Assembly (NCBI RefSeq): GCF_027595985.1
Contig: NC_073304.1
Location: 213,620,500 to 213,684,499 of the forward strand
Reading direction: 5' to 3'
Length of the DNA: 64,000 nucleotides
From: Sorex araneus
Lineage: Eukaryota; Chordata; Mammalia; Eulipotyphla; Soricidae
The notes beneath the pieces were generated by a model. It searched no databases. It was given only the letters and a program-made list of their open reading frames with translations, and had not been told where the DNA came from. The position numbers were made by a program, and so were the translations under genes. Positions 42,655 to 64,000 of this stretch are shown in pieces (the first letter of the stretch is position 1; the number at the start of each line of letters is the position of its first letter).

Positions 42655-42790
42655 GGAGCTGGAGAAATAGAATAGAGGGCAGGGCACTGCTAACCGGGAT
42701 TTAATTCCGTGCATCCCTTATGGTCTCCCCCGCCCCCAGCCCATCATCCCTGAGTACAGCTGGGTGCGGTCCAAAATCAAACAAACAAAA
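42655..42790 (+). mobile_element. Degenerate SOR-like SINE
   Basis: Plus copy: 'gagctggagaaatagaatag', 'gggatttaattccgtgc', 'gtacagctgggtgcgg'. Confidence 0.6.
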
Positions 42791-42796
42791 AATAAG

Positions 42797-42982
42797 GGCT
42801 GGAGTGGTACTACATTGAATAGGTAGGGCCTTTGCCTTGCACACGGCCAATCTGGGTTCAATCCCCAGCATCCCGTATGGCTCCCTGAGCACTGCCAGGA
42901 ATAATTCCTGAATGCAGAGCCAAGAGTAACCCCTAAGCATCTCTGGGTGTGACCCAAAAGCAAAAATTAAATAAATAAAAGG
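42797..42982 (+). mobile_element. SOR-like SINE
   Basis: Plus copy: 'gggctggagtggtactacat' to 'gtgtgacccaaaagcaaaa' with AAATAAATAAAA tail. Confidence 0.92.
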
Positions 42983-43237
42983 TTTAATTGAGAAATGCAC
43001 AGAGGAATTTTTTTTTGAGTGTGTGCCACACCTGCCCCACACTTGCACATGTGTCCATGTTCAATTACTCATGCCACCAGTGACCCCCAACACCCCAAAC
43101 TTCCGCTTTATCTCAGGAGCTGTTACTTCGGAACGCAGTGACTGCTGAACAGTATGGGCTGGGAGATGAAATCCGTTTTCTGGATGAAGGACTGTGGAAA
43201 CTCGGTGGTTGGAGAATGGTTGGTGTGGATTTGATGA

Positions 43238-43257
43238 GGGTCAAAGGTCAAAGGTCA
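43238..43257 (+). promoter_or_regulatory. Tandem DR1 nuclear-receptor element
   Basis: Three half-sites GGGTCA-a-AGGTCA-a-AGGTCA with one-base spacers, giving two overlapping DR1 elements of the kind bound by PPAR/RXR, HNF4 or COUP-TF. Two of the three half-sites are perfect. Confidence 0.5.
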
Positions 43258-43314
43258 GCTTCAGAGCCTCCTTTCTGCATCCAAAGTGGTGGGCCCGTAG
43301 GGTTATGCTGTGCT

Positions 43315-43400
43315 CAGGCCAACATATTCAGACATTGCAATAGTACTTTCTGAAGTTTTCAGGGAAAATGACTTGCCCAAGGTCATCCCAAATAGCACCT
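43315..43400 (-). mobile_element. MIR-like ancient SINE fragment
   Basis: Contains 'aatgacttgcccaaggtcat', the conserved MIR core. A SOR-like SINE is inserted at its 3' side. Orientation uncertain. Confidence 0.55.
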
Positions 43401-43606
43401 TTGTGGGACTGGATAGCACAGTGGGGAGGGTGTTTGCCTTGCACACAGCCGACCTGAGTTCGATCCCCAGAATCCCATATGGTCCCCCCGAGCACCGCCA
43501 GGAGTAATTCCTGAGTGCATGAGCCAGGAGTAACCCCTGTGCATTGCTGGGTGTGACCCAAAAAGCAAAAAAATAAAACAAAACAAACCCAAATAGCACC
43601 TTTGTG
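43387..43606 (+). mobile_element. SOR-like SINE with 19-bp target-site duplication
   Basis: Full-length plus copy flanked by cccaaatagcacctttgtg at 43387-43405 and 43588-43606. Tail is (A)nTAAAACAAAACAAA. Confidence 0.95.
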
Positions 43607-44577
43607 TCACTAAACTGATCCCTTGACCCTCTCCTGGCCTCTCTCTCTTCCCTCAGGGCTTAGCCTCTCCTCTCCACCGCCTTCCTCCTTCCCCCGGGGA
43701 AGGGCTCCCCCAGGCAGGCTCACTCAGGCCCCTCCAGCACTCACATCCCGGATGTGTGACCTTCCTCAGCCAAGCCCGGGGCCCAGGAGGGCCGAGAAAG
43801 GAGTGGAAGGGATGGGTTAACAGGCTCAGGAGAAGGGCCGGAGGGCAGGGCCGCAGTGAGCCTGGCTCTGAGGACCTTGGGCACAGAAACCGTCTCTAGG
43901 GCTGAGTCTCCAGGCCCGGGGCGGGAAGAGAAGCCAGCCTCGGCATGTGGCCAAGGCCCCCGGCAGGCCTGGGGCACTGAGCTCTTATCACAAATCAGGC
44001 CACACCCCGCCTGCCTTCATCACCCATCTCCGCAGCTGCACCTGGTGTTTAAGACGAGCCTCCAGGAACAGTCCAGAGGGCTCTCATCAGATTGGGGGGC
44101 AGTGTGGGAACACAGGAGGCACTTTATCGGGAGGAGGGTGGGGGGCCCATTATCTCTCGCTCTCTGAAGCCCTTGCAGAGAGGGCTGCTCCTTCCCACGC
44201 CCCCTCTCACCTGTGCTCCTGGGTCCCAGGACCGTCCACCCAGCACCCAGAGAGGCTGCAGAACTTGTCCAAGGTCACACAGACAGCGAGGGGTAAGAGC
44301 TGGGAGGAGCCCTCTCTCTTCCTGGGCAAAGGTGAGGAAGCTACTACTCCAAAGACCACCGGGCAAGCTAGCTAGTCAGGCCCCCTCAGCCAAGGACAAA
44401 GGAAGGAAGAACTGGTGGGTTCCCAGGGATAAAGTGGAGGAGAGAGATGAGAAAAAGTCCATCTCAGAGTCCGGGTACCCTCCCAAATGAAACAGCCCAA
44501 AGGCTCCAGACTGGCAGAGATGCACCCACTCACAGGCCAGCCAGTTTGCTGGCTGTTAATAGACGAGTGTTAATAGA
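43607..44577. other. Non-repetitive spacer with paired E-boxes
   Basis: Single-copy sequence. It holds adjacent E-boxes CAGCTG (44033-44038) and CACCTG (44039-44044), GATA-type TTATC motifs, and a MIR-like fragment at about 44,225-44,315. No coding exon is recognised. Confidence 0.5.
44225..44315. mobile_element. MIR-like ancient SINE fragment
   Basis: Contains 'acttgtccaaggtcacacag', the conserved MIR core, followed by a 'gtaagagctgggaggag' block typical of MIR. Confidence 0.6.
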
Positions 44578-44702
44578 GGAGCCACTCCTGGCCCAGTGCT
44601 CAGGGGTCACTTCGAGTGGTGCTTGTGGAACTATAGGGTGCCGGGGAGCAAACCCAGGGCTTCAGCATACAAAGGAGCTGGAGACGGCTGTTCCCCAGCC
44701 CT
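44578..44702 (-). mobile_element. SOR-like SINE fragment
   Basis: Minus copy: 'gtgctcaggggtcacttcga', 'gagcaaacccagggcttc'. Confidence 0.65.
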
Positions 44703-45187
44703 CTCTGAGCCGTCTCCCTGGTCCCAACAAAAGCGCCTTCTGACATTTCTGGCTGAGGCGGGGCCGGGGATAGTCCTGGACTAATCACCTCACTCACTAG
44801 CCTCAGCCTTCCAGGCCAGAGCTCCAAGCTCCCAGACACTTCAAGGCGGTGCCCCCAGGAAGCCTCAGAGTGAGAGGCCGGCTCCTCAGCCACCCGAGCT
44901 CCTTCCAAGCAGCTGCGGGTGATGTTTCGGGGGTGCCAGGGTCGCTGGGCCTGACAGCTGGCTCTCGCTCCTCTCCCGCCCACCGGAGCCAGGAGCGTGG
45001 GCACAGACCCCTTGGACTGGGACCAGTTAAAATGACTCACCAAAGGGTGTGGGAGATTCTGGGCACACTACCCAGGGGCCTGCGTTCTTCTCCAATCCAC
45101 CAAGAACTTCTGAGGACACGGGCCCAACCCCCAGCTAGGTGAGATTTTAATTTTTGATCCCAACCAACATCCACAGTGGGTTTTGTG

Positions 45188-45222
45188 TGCGTGTGTGTGT
45201 GCGTGTGTGTGTGTGTGTGTCC
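45188..45222. repeat. (GT)n microsatellite
   Basis: About 17 GT units with two GCGT interruptions. Confidence 0.9.
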
Positions 45223-45286
45223 AGACCTGAGTCCCAAAACTTGTTCCTGAAAGGAGTCTCCTAAGAGGGATGAGGAAAGAGGGAAG

Positions 45287-45452
45287 ATGGGGCACCAGAG
45301 CAGTAGTACACTGGGTAAGATGCTTGCCTTACACTCCAGGGGCAGACTTGGTCCCTGAGCATTGCCGGGGTGATTTCTGAGTGCAGAGCCAGGAGGAACC
45401 CTGAGTATCGCCAGGTGTGGCCCCTCCTCCAAAATAAAAAAGAAAAGAGGGA
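45287..45452 (+). mobile_element. SOR-like SINE
   Basis: Plus copy with an internal deletion over the B box: 'gcagtagtacactgggtaag' to 'tatcgccaggtgtggcccc', AAATAAAAAAG tail. Confidence 0.82.
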
Positions 45453-46224
45453 AGATGTGGGTGATGCCCATTCTCTCCCATGGCAAACGGCGCAGCTTCG
45501 GGGGGGGGGAGAAGTTTGCAGCCCAGTGAGGCCACGAGCAAGTGGCCTTAGAAAGCCTGGAGTCTGGGTTCATTTCCGGCTCCAGTTCAGTTTCCAAATC
45601 TTCCCTCTCCCTTGGCTTCTGGATCACCGGCTCCAGGATTCAGTCCCACTGTGGCTCGTGGCTCCTCCCTGCCCCAGTATTCAGGGTTCCCAGGCGGCTT
45701 CCCACACCCCATCTCTCGGGTTCTTTTGCAATAGCTAACGGGGCTAATACCCCACCCAATGCCAAGACACTCCTACAGAGGAGGGGTGGGAGCACTCCCT
45801 TTGACAGCTCTCCTAGGCCAGGGGCAGCAGCCGAGTGTGGGAGACTGGGAAGAGGAAGAGGATGGAAGGGAAGAGGGAGGGGGAGGAGGCAGAGGCCCCG
45901 GGAAGGCCTGAGATGCAGGAAGCAGCTGGGAGTGTGGGGGGGAGGCTTTGTGCCTGAGTTGTTCACTGGGTCCTAGGGTCCACAGTGTTCATCATTTTCT
46001 GGAATCCGTGACTGAGGCCCTGCATGTGGACCTGTCAAATCCGGGAACGTGGACCTCCACCCCCAGGACCTGCTGAGGGATTGAGGGCAGCCCCAGTTCC
46101 CTCGAAACACGCAGGTGGGGTCAGGGGGTTACACCTCAAAACAGTTTTCTGGGAGCAAGGTTGGGGTGTACAGGTCATTGTCACCCCCTGCTACTCCACC
46201 CCCCCCATACACACTGACCTGAAT

Positions 46225-46402
46225 CCTTTCTATTTAAAATTTTTTAAATTTATTAATATTTTTCTCGTTTTCTGGGCCAAACCAGTGATGCTCAGGCTCT
46301 GCACTCAGGAATTACTCCTGGCCATGCTTTGGGGACCATATGGGATGCTGGAATGGAACCCGGGTTGGCCACACGCAAGGCGCGCTCCCTACCTGCTAGA
46401 CG
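46225..46402 (-). mobile_element. SOR-like SINE
   Basis: Minus copy: T/A-rich head, 'accagtgatgctcaggctct', 'ggaacccgggttggcc'. Confidence 0.85.
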
Positions 46403-47838
46403 GACCCTTTGGGTTAGGGACCCAGGTTAGAGCCTTCGAGGTTGCTACTTGGCCCCAGACTCCAGAATTCTTCCTCCCCTTTGAGGAACAGGAGCCTAGG
46501 GAGCGGCAGGGATACTGGGGTTCCTCCCCCCTGCAGGCAGAGCAGGCAGGGGGCAGGGTTCCCCCCCCCCTTCCGTAGAGGGCCCAGAGCAGCCTTGGGG
46601 CCCCTGGCAGTGCGAGAGCCACCTCCATTCCCCATCTCTCCTCCTCCACCCTCTAGCACAAGTCCGTTTGGGGGTTGGGGGGCGGGGGGGGGGCACAGTT
46701 CAGTCCCTAATGTGCCTTCCGGGGAGAAGTTCGAATGCAACTGCCCGGGCCCTGCCTCCCTGGCCTTCCCCTTCACCAAGTCGGGTGGGGTGGGGGGAGG
46801 CCCGGGAATCTGAGTTTTCCCACCGAAATGTCCCCGGCGACTCTGGATGCTCGCGGCCTCGACCCTTGAGGGTGGAAAGGAGGGGATCTCTTAAGGACTG
46901 GAAGGAAATCGTCCCTCGCTCCTCCCCAGTGATGCCCCGTCCCTTTCGGGGCGGAGAGACGGGGCCGGCACGGCCACCCCCGTGCTCCGCGGTGCCTGCC
47001 AGCTATATCGCAGGTCCGGTGGCCCGGGGCCGGGAGCAGCCGCCGGAGGAGGCCGAGCCGGGAGGCCGTGGGGAGCGCGAGCCGCGGCCAGGGGGGTCGG
47101 CGGAAGGCTGCGGGCGCGGGCGCGGCGGGGCGGAGGGGAAGGGGAGGGCTCCCAGGCTCCGGCCCCGGAAATCCGATCCCTCTAGGACCCAGAGGTGCCA
47201 GTCCCCCGGCGGCGGCGGCGAGCAGGGCAGGCGCGCGGAGCCGGGCAGCCGCCGCTCGGGCAGCGCCGGAGAAAGAGCGAGGCTCGGGGCGCGGGGGGGA
47301 GGGAGGGAGGGAGGGAGGCGCGGCGGCGGCGGAGCGGCGGGGCTCGGCGAGCAGCCATGGGCGCCGGGGTGCCGGGGCCCGCGAGCGCCAAGGCCCCCGG
47401 CCGGGCTGGGGGGCGCCGGGGCTGCCAGCCGCGCTGACACCGCCTCCGCCGCGGCTGCTCCTGCGCCGGCTGCGCTCGCCGTGCCACCGGCCCGGCCGCC
47501 GCTTTTCCAATTGGGGTGGGGGCGACCGTTACCAGGCCGCGGGGGGGCGGCGGGAGCCTTGGAGGGGCGAGCGGGGAGCTGTCTGGGCAGCTCGATTGGG
47601 GGAGGCGACCCGCACAGGGCACTCGATCATTTTTTTCCCCCCCTTACAGCCCCATTTTAAATTAAAAAATATTTTTTGGCAGCTGGGAAGGGGAGCCTAA
47701 AAAAAAAAAAACCCAAACCCAGGCCTTTCGGGGATTTCTTTTTTTTGGGGGGGAGGGGGCGGTGGTCCCGACTTGGCCAGCCGCCGGGTGGACGGGGGGA
47801 GCGGGCCGCCGGGGGATGCGAACCCGGCTCCCCCCATC

Positions 47839-59008
<11,170 letters not shown>

Positions 59009-60430
59009 CAGGAAGCACTCCCAGACTGGACAACAGGAGTTCCCTCCCTCTGCCCTCCCTCCCCTGTCCTCAACACTCCACCCCACCCCTGCCAGCCTGG
59101 GGACAGGTGCCCCGACACCCCCTCCCCTGCCCCCCAGCTTCAGGGACCAGCGGGCCGAGCACAGGCTCCTTCAAGCGGGCGGCGGCTCAAAAAGCTCCGC
59201 TCCTGGGCAGGCTGCCGAGAGCCGGCCTGGATGGTGGATGGACACAAGGACCTGCAGACCAAACTGCCAGCCTTCCCAGCCTCCAGCCTTTGACTCTGGA
59301 CTGGAGGGGGCCGGGCACTCTCCCAGCATCTCACCGCCTGGCCGCTGCTCCTGCCCCTGGGCCTCTGGACAGGAGACGCCCCCTTCTGGGCCCTTTCCCT
59401 GCCCCCTTCCCCGTGCTGTGTGTTCATTCCCGCCCTCCTGCTGGGGGGGAGCATCCCCCCAGAGCCAGGCCCTGCACTGACACTCTTATCCTTCAGGAAA
59501 AGGAGTGAGAGTAGGGAAGGGAAGGGGGCATCCAGGACACCTGGTCCCCCGTTTCTCCTTTCCCGGGGCAGCAGTCCTCAATTTTCTCCTTGTGCCTCCC
59601 CTCTCCCAGGTGCCAAATAGCCATAACCTCTTCCTGAAACTTCTGCGGCCTCTCCGGGGCCCAGGGTCCCTGGTCGAGCCTGTGAACGCCAGGGAGGAGA
59701 GGGGGTCAGCTCAGGCCGGCCTCCGTCACAGGGGGGCCGCCCTGCCCTGCGGGGCCACACCTGGAAGCCTTGTACTAACACCGTGACCCAGCCGCACCCC
59801 ACTCCTGCCACTCTTTTCCCGTGTTTTGACTGGAGGGCAAAATTTTACTAGTTCTCATCTTTTTGGAGACCAGGGCCGCCCTACCGCAGCCTGCTTTCTA
59901 GTGAAATCGATTCCGTTTCCCCACTTGAACCCCAAATTGGGGCTTGGACCAAGGGAGGTGTGACCCCGCCCCAGGTCCCCTCCCCCTTCTGACTCCTCTC
60001 CCCTACGACAACCGCCTCTACCTGCCCCTGCACCGTCTTGGTTTGGGTTCTTTTTTTAAAAACAGACACCCTTCCCCCCCCACCCGGGTCCCGTCCGTTT
60101 CGGCTTCAAACCCCACCCCCCCTGTAAATAGACCCGGCCATCGATCAGTATTTCTGCCCCCACCGCACCCCTCCCAGTTCCCACGTGCCCCACCGCTGGG
60201 AGCGCGGGCTGCCCGGGCAGGCGCGGGCGCGGGGCGCGCGCACTTCACCTCCTGCGCCCCGGCGGGCGGGGGGCGGGGCCGTGGGCGCCCCCGGCCTGCG
60301 CTGGGCCGCCCGCCCGCCTCCGCGGGGCCGCGTCTCTGTATATAATATATATATGTATGTATTGTTCCCGGTTTTGTACGGACCATGCCCTCTGTCAGGT
60401 TGTCCCCATAAAAGCCGCCCCCGGAGCCTC
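59009..60430 (+). other. PPP1R9B: PPP1R9B 3'UTR
   Basis: About 1.4 kb after the stop, ending at a variant poly(A) signal CATAAA (60407-60412). Near its end it contains a CpG-dense block (about 60,190-60,335) and then an AT-rich segment with TGTATATA (60337-60344), a Pumilio-type element. The end position is inferred from the signal. Confidence 0.75.
60407..60412 (+). terminator. PPP1R9B variant poly(A) signal
   Basis: CATAAA(A) in 'gtccccataaaagccgcc', a known weaker variant of AATAAA, at the end of the UTR-like sequence. No canonical hexamer is nearby. Confidence 0.6.
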
Positions 60431-60551
60431 GCGCCTGGTTTCTTGCCGTGCCGGGAAGCGGAGAGGTCCCCCAGGGGGGTTGGGTGGGAGCGTCCTGCCT
60501 GCATCCCTCCTTTCAGCACCTGTGGGTTAACTGGCTGGGCTTTCTAGAGAA

Positions 60552-60738
60552 TTCTGGCTTTTTTTTTTTTAATGGTATTTGGGCTATGCCTGTCAATCGT
60601 GCTTTGGGGTTAGCCTGGCTCTGCGCTCAGGAGCCATTCCTGGTGGTGCACACAAGATAATGTGGGATGCTAAGAATTGAATCCGGGGCATCCGCGAGCA
60701 AGGCAGGCCCCTTGCCTGCTGCACCATCTTTCTGGCCC
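60552..60738 (-). mobile_element. SOR-like SINE, diverged
   Basis: Minus copy with T-run head, 'tgggctatgcctgtcaatcg', 'gaattgaatccggggcatcc', 'catctttctggcccc'. Confidence 0.75.
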
Positions 60739-60739
60739 C

Positions 60740-61355
60740 TGGCTGCATCTTTCTAACAAGGCTTCTGGTGGGAATCAGAGGCAGAGTTAAGAGTGGTAAG
60801 GGCAGGAGACTCCGATCCCAAGGGACACCCAGCTTCCTATTCCCAGAAGCCGCCTGTGGCGGTGGGACTGGACAGGGGGGAGTAAGGGCTCAAGGGTGGG
60901 AGTTGGGACGTCAGTTTCCTTCCCAGATCCAAGGATGGCGGGGTGGGGAGCCGCCAGGCTTTAGGAGCCCAGGTGTGTGGCAAGTCAGTTTGCTTACGCC
61001 GTCAGCTCGGATGCCCATGCTCTGGGACTGCAGACACGGGGGTCCAAGCCCAGGGTCAGCTCTGGTGTCCTGTCAGGGAGAAGGGAGAGTCAGAAGGGAA
61101 TCGGGGCCGAGGTTCTGGCTGTGGCTGCTGGGTAGCTAGGAAGCACGTGGGGGTCCCTGGCCTGCTCTCCTGGGGAGTCTCATTGTCCTTTGCCCTTTAC
61201 CAGTAGGAGCAGGAGTCTCCAACATCTGAGGGGTCTCTGCCAGCCCCCCACGGTCAGTGGCCTTGGCCGGGATTCTCAGGGGCAATTCTGGAGGCAGCTG
61301 TTCCCCCCGGTGGCTCTGTTTACACTAAGCCACGATCTGGCTTCCTGGAGCTTCC
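60740..61355. other. Spacer downstream of PPP1R9B, no gene seen
   Basis: Non-repetitive GC-rich sequence between two SINEs, with no recognisable exon. In human the next gene in this direction is SAMD14; its first exon is not recognised here. Confidence 0.5.
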
Positions 61356-61358
61356 ATT

Positions 61359-61578
61359 CAAAAGAAGCTGTAGTGGGGCTGGAGTGATAGCACAGTGGGT
61401 AGGGCGTTTGCCTTGCACGCGGCCGACCCGGGTTCGATTCCCAGCATCCCATATGGTCCCCTGAGCACCACCAGGGGTGGTTCCTGAGTGCAAAGCCAGC
61501 AGTGACCCCTGTGCATCGCCGGGTGTGACCCAAAAAGCAAAAAAACAAAACAAAACAAAAAACCAAAAGAAGCTGTAG
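61359..61578 (+). mobile_element. SOR-like SINE with 15-bp target-site duplication
   Basis: Near-consensus full-length plus copy flanked by caaaagaagctgtag at 61359-61373 and 61564-61578. Tail is (A)nCAAAACAAAACAAAAAACC. One of the youngest copies in the window. Confidence 0.96.
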
Positions 61579-62877
61579 CTCTGGTGCCGCCTAAGACCTG
61601 CCACCCACCAGAGCTGACCTGGAAACCTGGGGAGGGGAGGGGGTCAGGCTGCTCCAGGCTCTTCTCTGAGCAGCCAGGACAAGTAGATGGCTAAAGCCCC
61701 AATCTGAAGGTCACCACACCTTAATCTGCGACTCCAGAGAACACCAAGGCCTGCCTACACAGGAACCCTGGCCAAGATGTGCCAAGAAACGGTGGCTGGG
61801 TCTTTTGGGGGCGTGGGGGGCAGCCCAGGGCTGTAGTGAGGCCTTCCGCTGGTCTAACTGGGGCTAAGTATTCAGGGGGGTCCGAAGGGCCCCCATCTGT
61901 CCCCACAGGGTGGGGGGCCTTCACACTTCCAAAAGGGGGACCAAGGAGCGGCCCCCAATAAGCCTGAGCCATGTGTGGCTGCGATGCTGTTTGTGGCTTG
62001 GCTTCAGCTGCCTCAGGCCTGAAGTGTGACTCATCCATATGACACACCCATGTCTGGGGCTCTGTCTAGTGACGACAGGCTGGACCATGGGCAGCTTGTC
62101 ACCTCCGCTCAGCCCTGTTTCCGCTGAGTCCGGGGAGCTGGAGGAGTGCCATAACCCCAGCCCTTACGCTCAGAGAGCGAAATCAGACAATGGCCTTCCT
62201 CGGTTCCCCGAAACTAAATTTACTGTGAGGAACGGAGCCCTCCCTGGACCTCCAGCCAGGAAGAGACACACACTCGCTGTGCCCTCCTGCCCCCGCACCA
62301 TTTCAACATCTCACACCCTCAGGACCCAGAAGGCTATGGGTCAGTCCTGCTCCAGTCACACCCAGATCTCACCAGATGCTGCAGAATAGCAGAGTTCAGG
62401 ATCCCAGAGAACCCCCAGAGGCTGTCCCTGAGGTGCCACCTCCGCTCCATCACCCAGCCAGCCACCCATGACGGACAGAGCATTCCAGGGACACCCCTAG
62501 ATCTCCTTAGACAGTTTCAGTCCTAAAGGTTACTCATTCCGTCCCCCCTCCCCCATCCTCCTTTATCCTGCCACCTCCTGCAGCCACTCAGGGATGGATG
62601 CAGAGACCCCCTTCAACCTGGACTCCCGCGTGAAGACCCGCCCCTGAGTTCTAGACCCTCAGTGCAGTCAGTCTTCTAGGTCTCTGTGTCTTTGTTCTAA
62701 AACGTCATAGAAACACCCACCCCTGGGTTCACAGGGCAGGTGACAGGAGAAATTTAGGACACCCTAGCCACCCCCAGTAGGGACTGTGACATGACCCCCT
62801 GGCTGGACTGTCCCACAGCTCTCCACGTCCATTCTGATTTCACTGACTCACAGTCAGCCCACCTCAGTGCTCCAGGT

Positions 62878-62878
<1 letters not shown>
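61579..62878. other. Spacer, non-repetitive, no gene seen
   Basis: Single-copy sequence with no recognisable exon. Contains one AP-1 consensus TGACTCA at 62027-62033. Confidence 0.5.

Positions 62879-62879
<1 letters not shown>

Positions 62880-62911
<32 letters not shown>
62880..62911. repeat. (CT)n microsatellite
   Basis: About 15 CT units. Confidence 0.95.
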
Positions 62912-62913
<2 letters not shown>

Positions 62914-63017
62914 CACACACACTGCCCACCTCATTATTCCACATCCACTGTGATCTCATACACTCACACATATGTGCACACAGACACTGCCCCTCAACTT
63001 CTATGTCCAGTCTGAGC

Positions 63018-63058
<41 letters not shown>

Positions 63059-63334
63059 CCCTTCAGCTCCCCATGTTAGTCCGAGCTTACACACACACAT
63101 AAGAAATATAAAGTGGAGCAAGGAAAGTCTCTTTAACAAATGGTGCTGGCAAAACTGGACAGCTACATACAAAAAAATGGGTTCAGACCTCTACCTAACA
63201 CCGTACATACACACACACTGCCCACCTCAGCGCTCCACATCCAGTGTGATCTTATCCAAACATACACCACACATAGGTGCACACTGCCCCTTAGCTTCCA
63301 TGTTGTCTGAGCTTATACACACAAACACACACAT

Positions 63335-63376
<42 letters not shown>

Positions 63377-63486
63377 AGAGGCCCTCAGTTTTCCATGACA
63401 GTCTGTGCTTACACACACACACACAGATTCTCTCACATTCACATATACGCACAATGGCCCCTCAGCTCCCTATGTCCAGTCTGAGC

Positions 63487-63517
<31 letters not shown>

Positions 63518-63885
63518 GCCCCCTTGACCCTCCAGTTGGATCTTATATATATATATACTCTCTTTCACATTCACATACATTCACACACTGACCCCTCAGC
63601 TCTCCATGTCTAGTCTGATCTCATCCATATACACATGTACTCACACTCATACATGCATGCACATGTCCCACTTCTTGCACACACAAACTCACGCATACAT
63701 GTATGCATCCCCACACATTTCTGCCCACTCCACCAGTACATACGCACATGTTCTTGCACACTAACATGCACACATGTGCACACAGGCACACCTTTATGTT
63801 CCTGCACATTTCCAGTTTCTGCACACACATGCAGTCACGTGCACATACATATGAACACTTGTGCACATGCACTCAACCATACATC
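62912..63885. repeat. CA-rich minisatellite, about nine copies
   Basis: Copies join a core (ctcagctc.ccatgtccagtctgagctta) to a variable (CA)n or CT/CA run, period about 70-110 bp. The last 260 bp are a looser acatgcacac repeat. A LINE-1 fragment interrupts the array. Confidence 0.9.
63100..63212 (+). mobile_element. LINE-1 ORF2 fragment inside CA minisatellite
   Basis: About 110 bp matching sense ORF2 of LINE-1: 'ctctttaacaaatggtgctg', 'gcaaaactggacagctacat', 'cctaacaccgtacat'. Flanked on both sides by CA repeats. Confidence 0.8.
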
Positions 63886-64000
63886 CACAAGCCTCCCTGG
63901 CCTTGCCACTCTGCCTGCCTCCTGGCCACGTGCCAAGACCTACAGCTACCCACACCCCTCCTCCCGGGTCCAGCTGGTGCCCATCCTGTCACTGTCTCCA

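Noticed and set aside
46668-47660. 330-residue open frame upstream of PPP1R9B
   Set aside because: Lies in the CpG-island promoter/5'UTR, where stops are rare. Low-complexity Gly/Arg/Ala product.

Overview
This is mammalian genomic DNA. It has long introns with GT-AG borders, CpG islands, microsatellites, LINE-1 fragments and many copies of one tRNA-derived SINE. The SINE has an A-box/B-box promoter followed by a conserved body ending in a 'gtgtgacccaaaaagcaaaaa'-like tail. I recognise it as resembling the SOR SINE of shrews, so the likely source is a shrew (Eulipotyphla, probably Sorex). The species is inferred from the repeat only. The gene order matches the human 17q21.33 block COL1A1 - SGCA (with H1-9 in an intron) - PPP1R9B.

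Layout: 1-12,295 (+) is the 3' three-quarters of COL1A1, exons 6 to 51 plus the 3'UTR with two poly(A) signals. 12,300-19,320 is a gene-free spacer rich in simple repeats. 19,320-29,960 (-) is complete SGCA: nine coding exons whose lengths equal those I recall for human, with a probable non-coding tenth exon. SGCA intron 8 carries, on the opposite strand (+), an intact intronless spermatid linker-histone gene, H1-9 (HILS1), at 23,820-24,350. 30,000-46,900 is the spacer between the divergent SGCA and PPP1R9B genes. It is packed with SINEs, LINE-1 pieces and a 700-bp GAAA tract, but it also holds non-repetitive islands: an orphan CpG island, a MEF2 consensus, a tandem DR1 nuclear-receptor site and paired E-boxes. 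46,900-60,430 (+) is complete PPP1R9B (spinophilin/neurabin-2): a CpG island, ten coding exons and a 3'UTR. 60,430-64,000 is spacer.

The genes do not form a pathway. COL1A1 makes the alpha-1 chain of type I collagen. SGCA makes a muscle sarcolemma glycoprotein. H1-9 is a spermatid chromatin protein. PPP1R9B is a neuronal PP1/actin scaffold. I found no operon-like, CRISPR or viral system and no convincing new protein-coding gene. The most interesting points are the intact H1-9 gene (annotated as a pseudogene in human) with an open in-frame upstream extension, and the unexplained regulatory-looking motifs between SGCA and PPP1R9B. Simple-repeat and SINE boundaries are approximate. Gene exon boundaries were placed from splice sites and reading-frame continuity.
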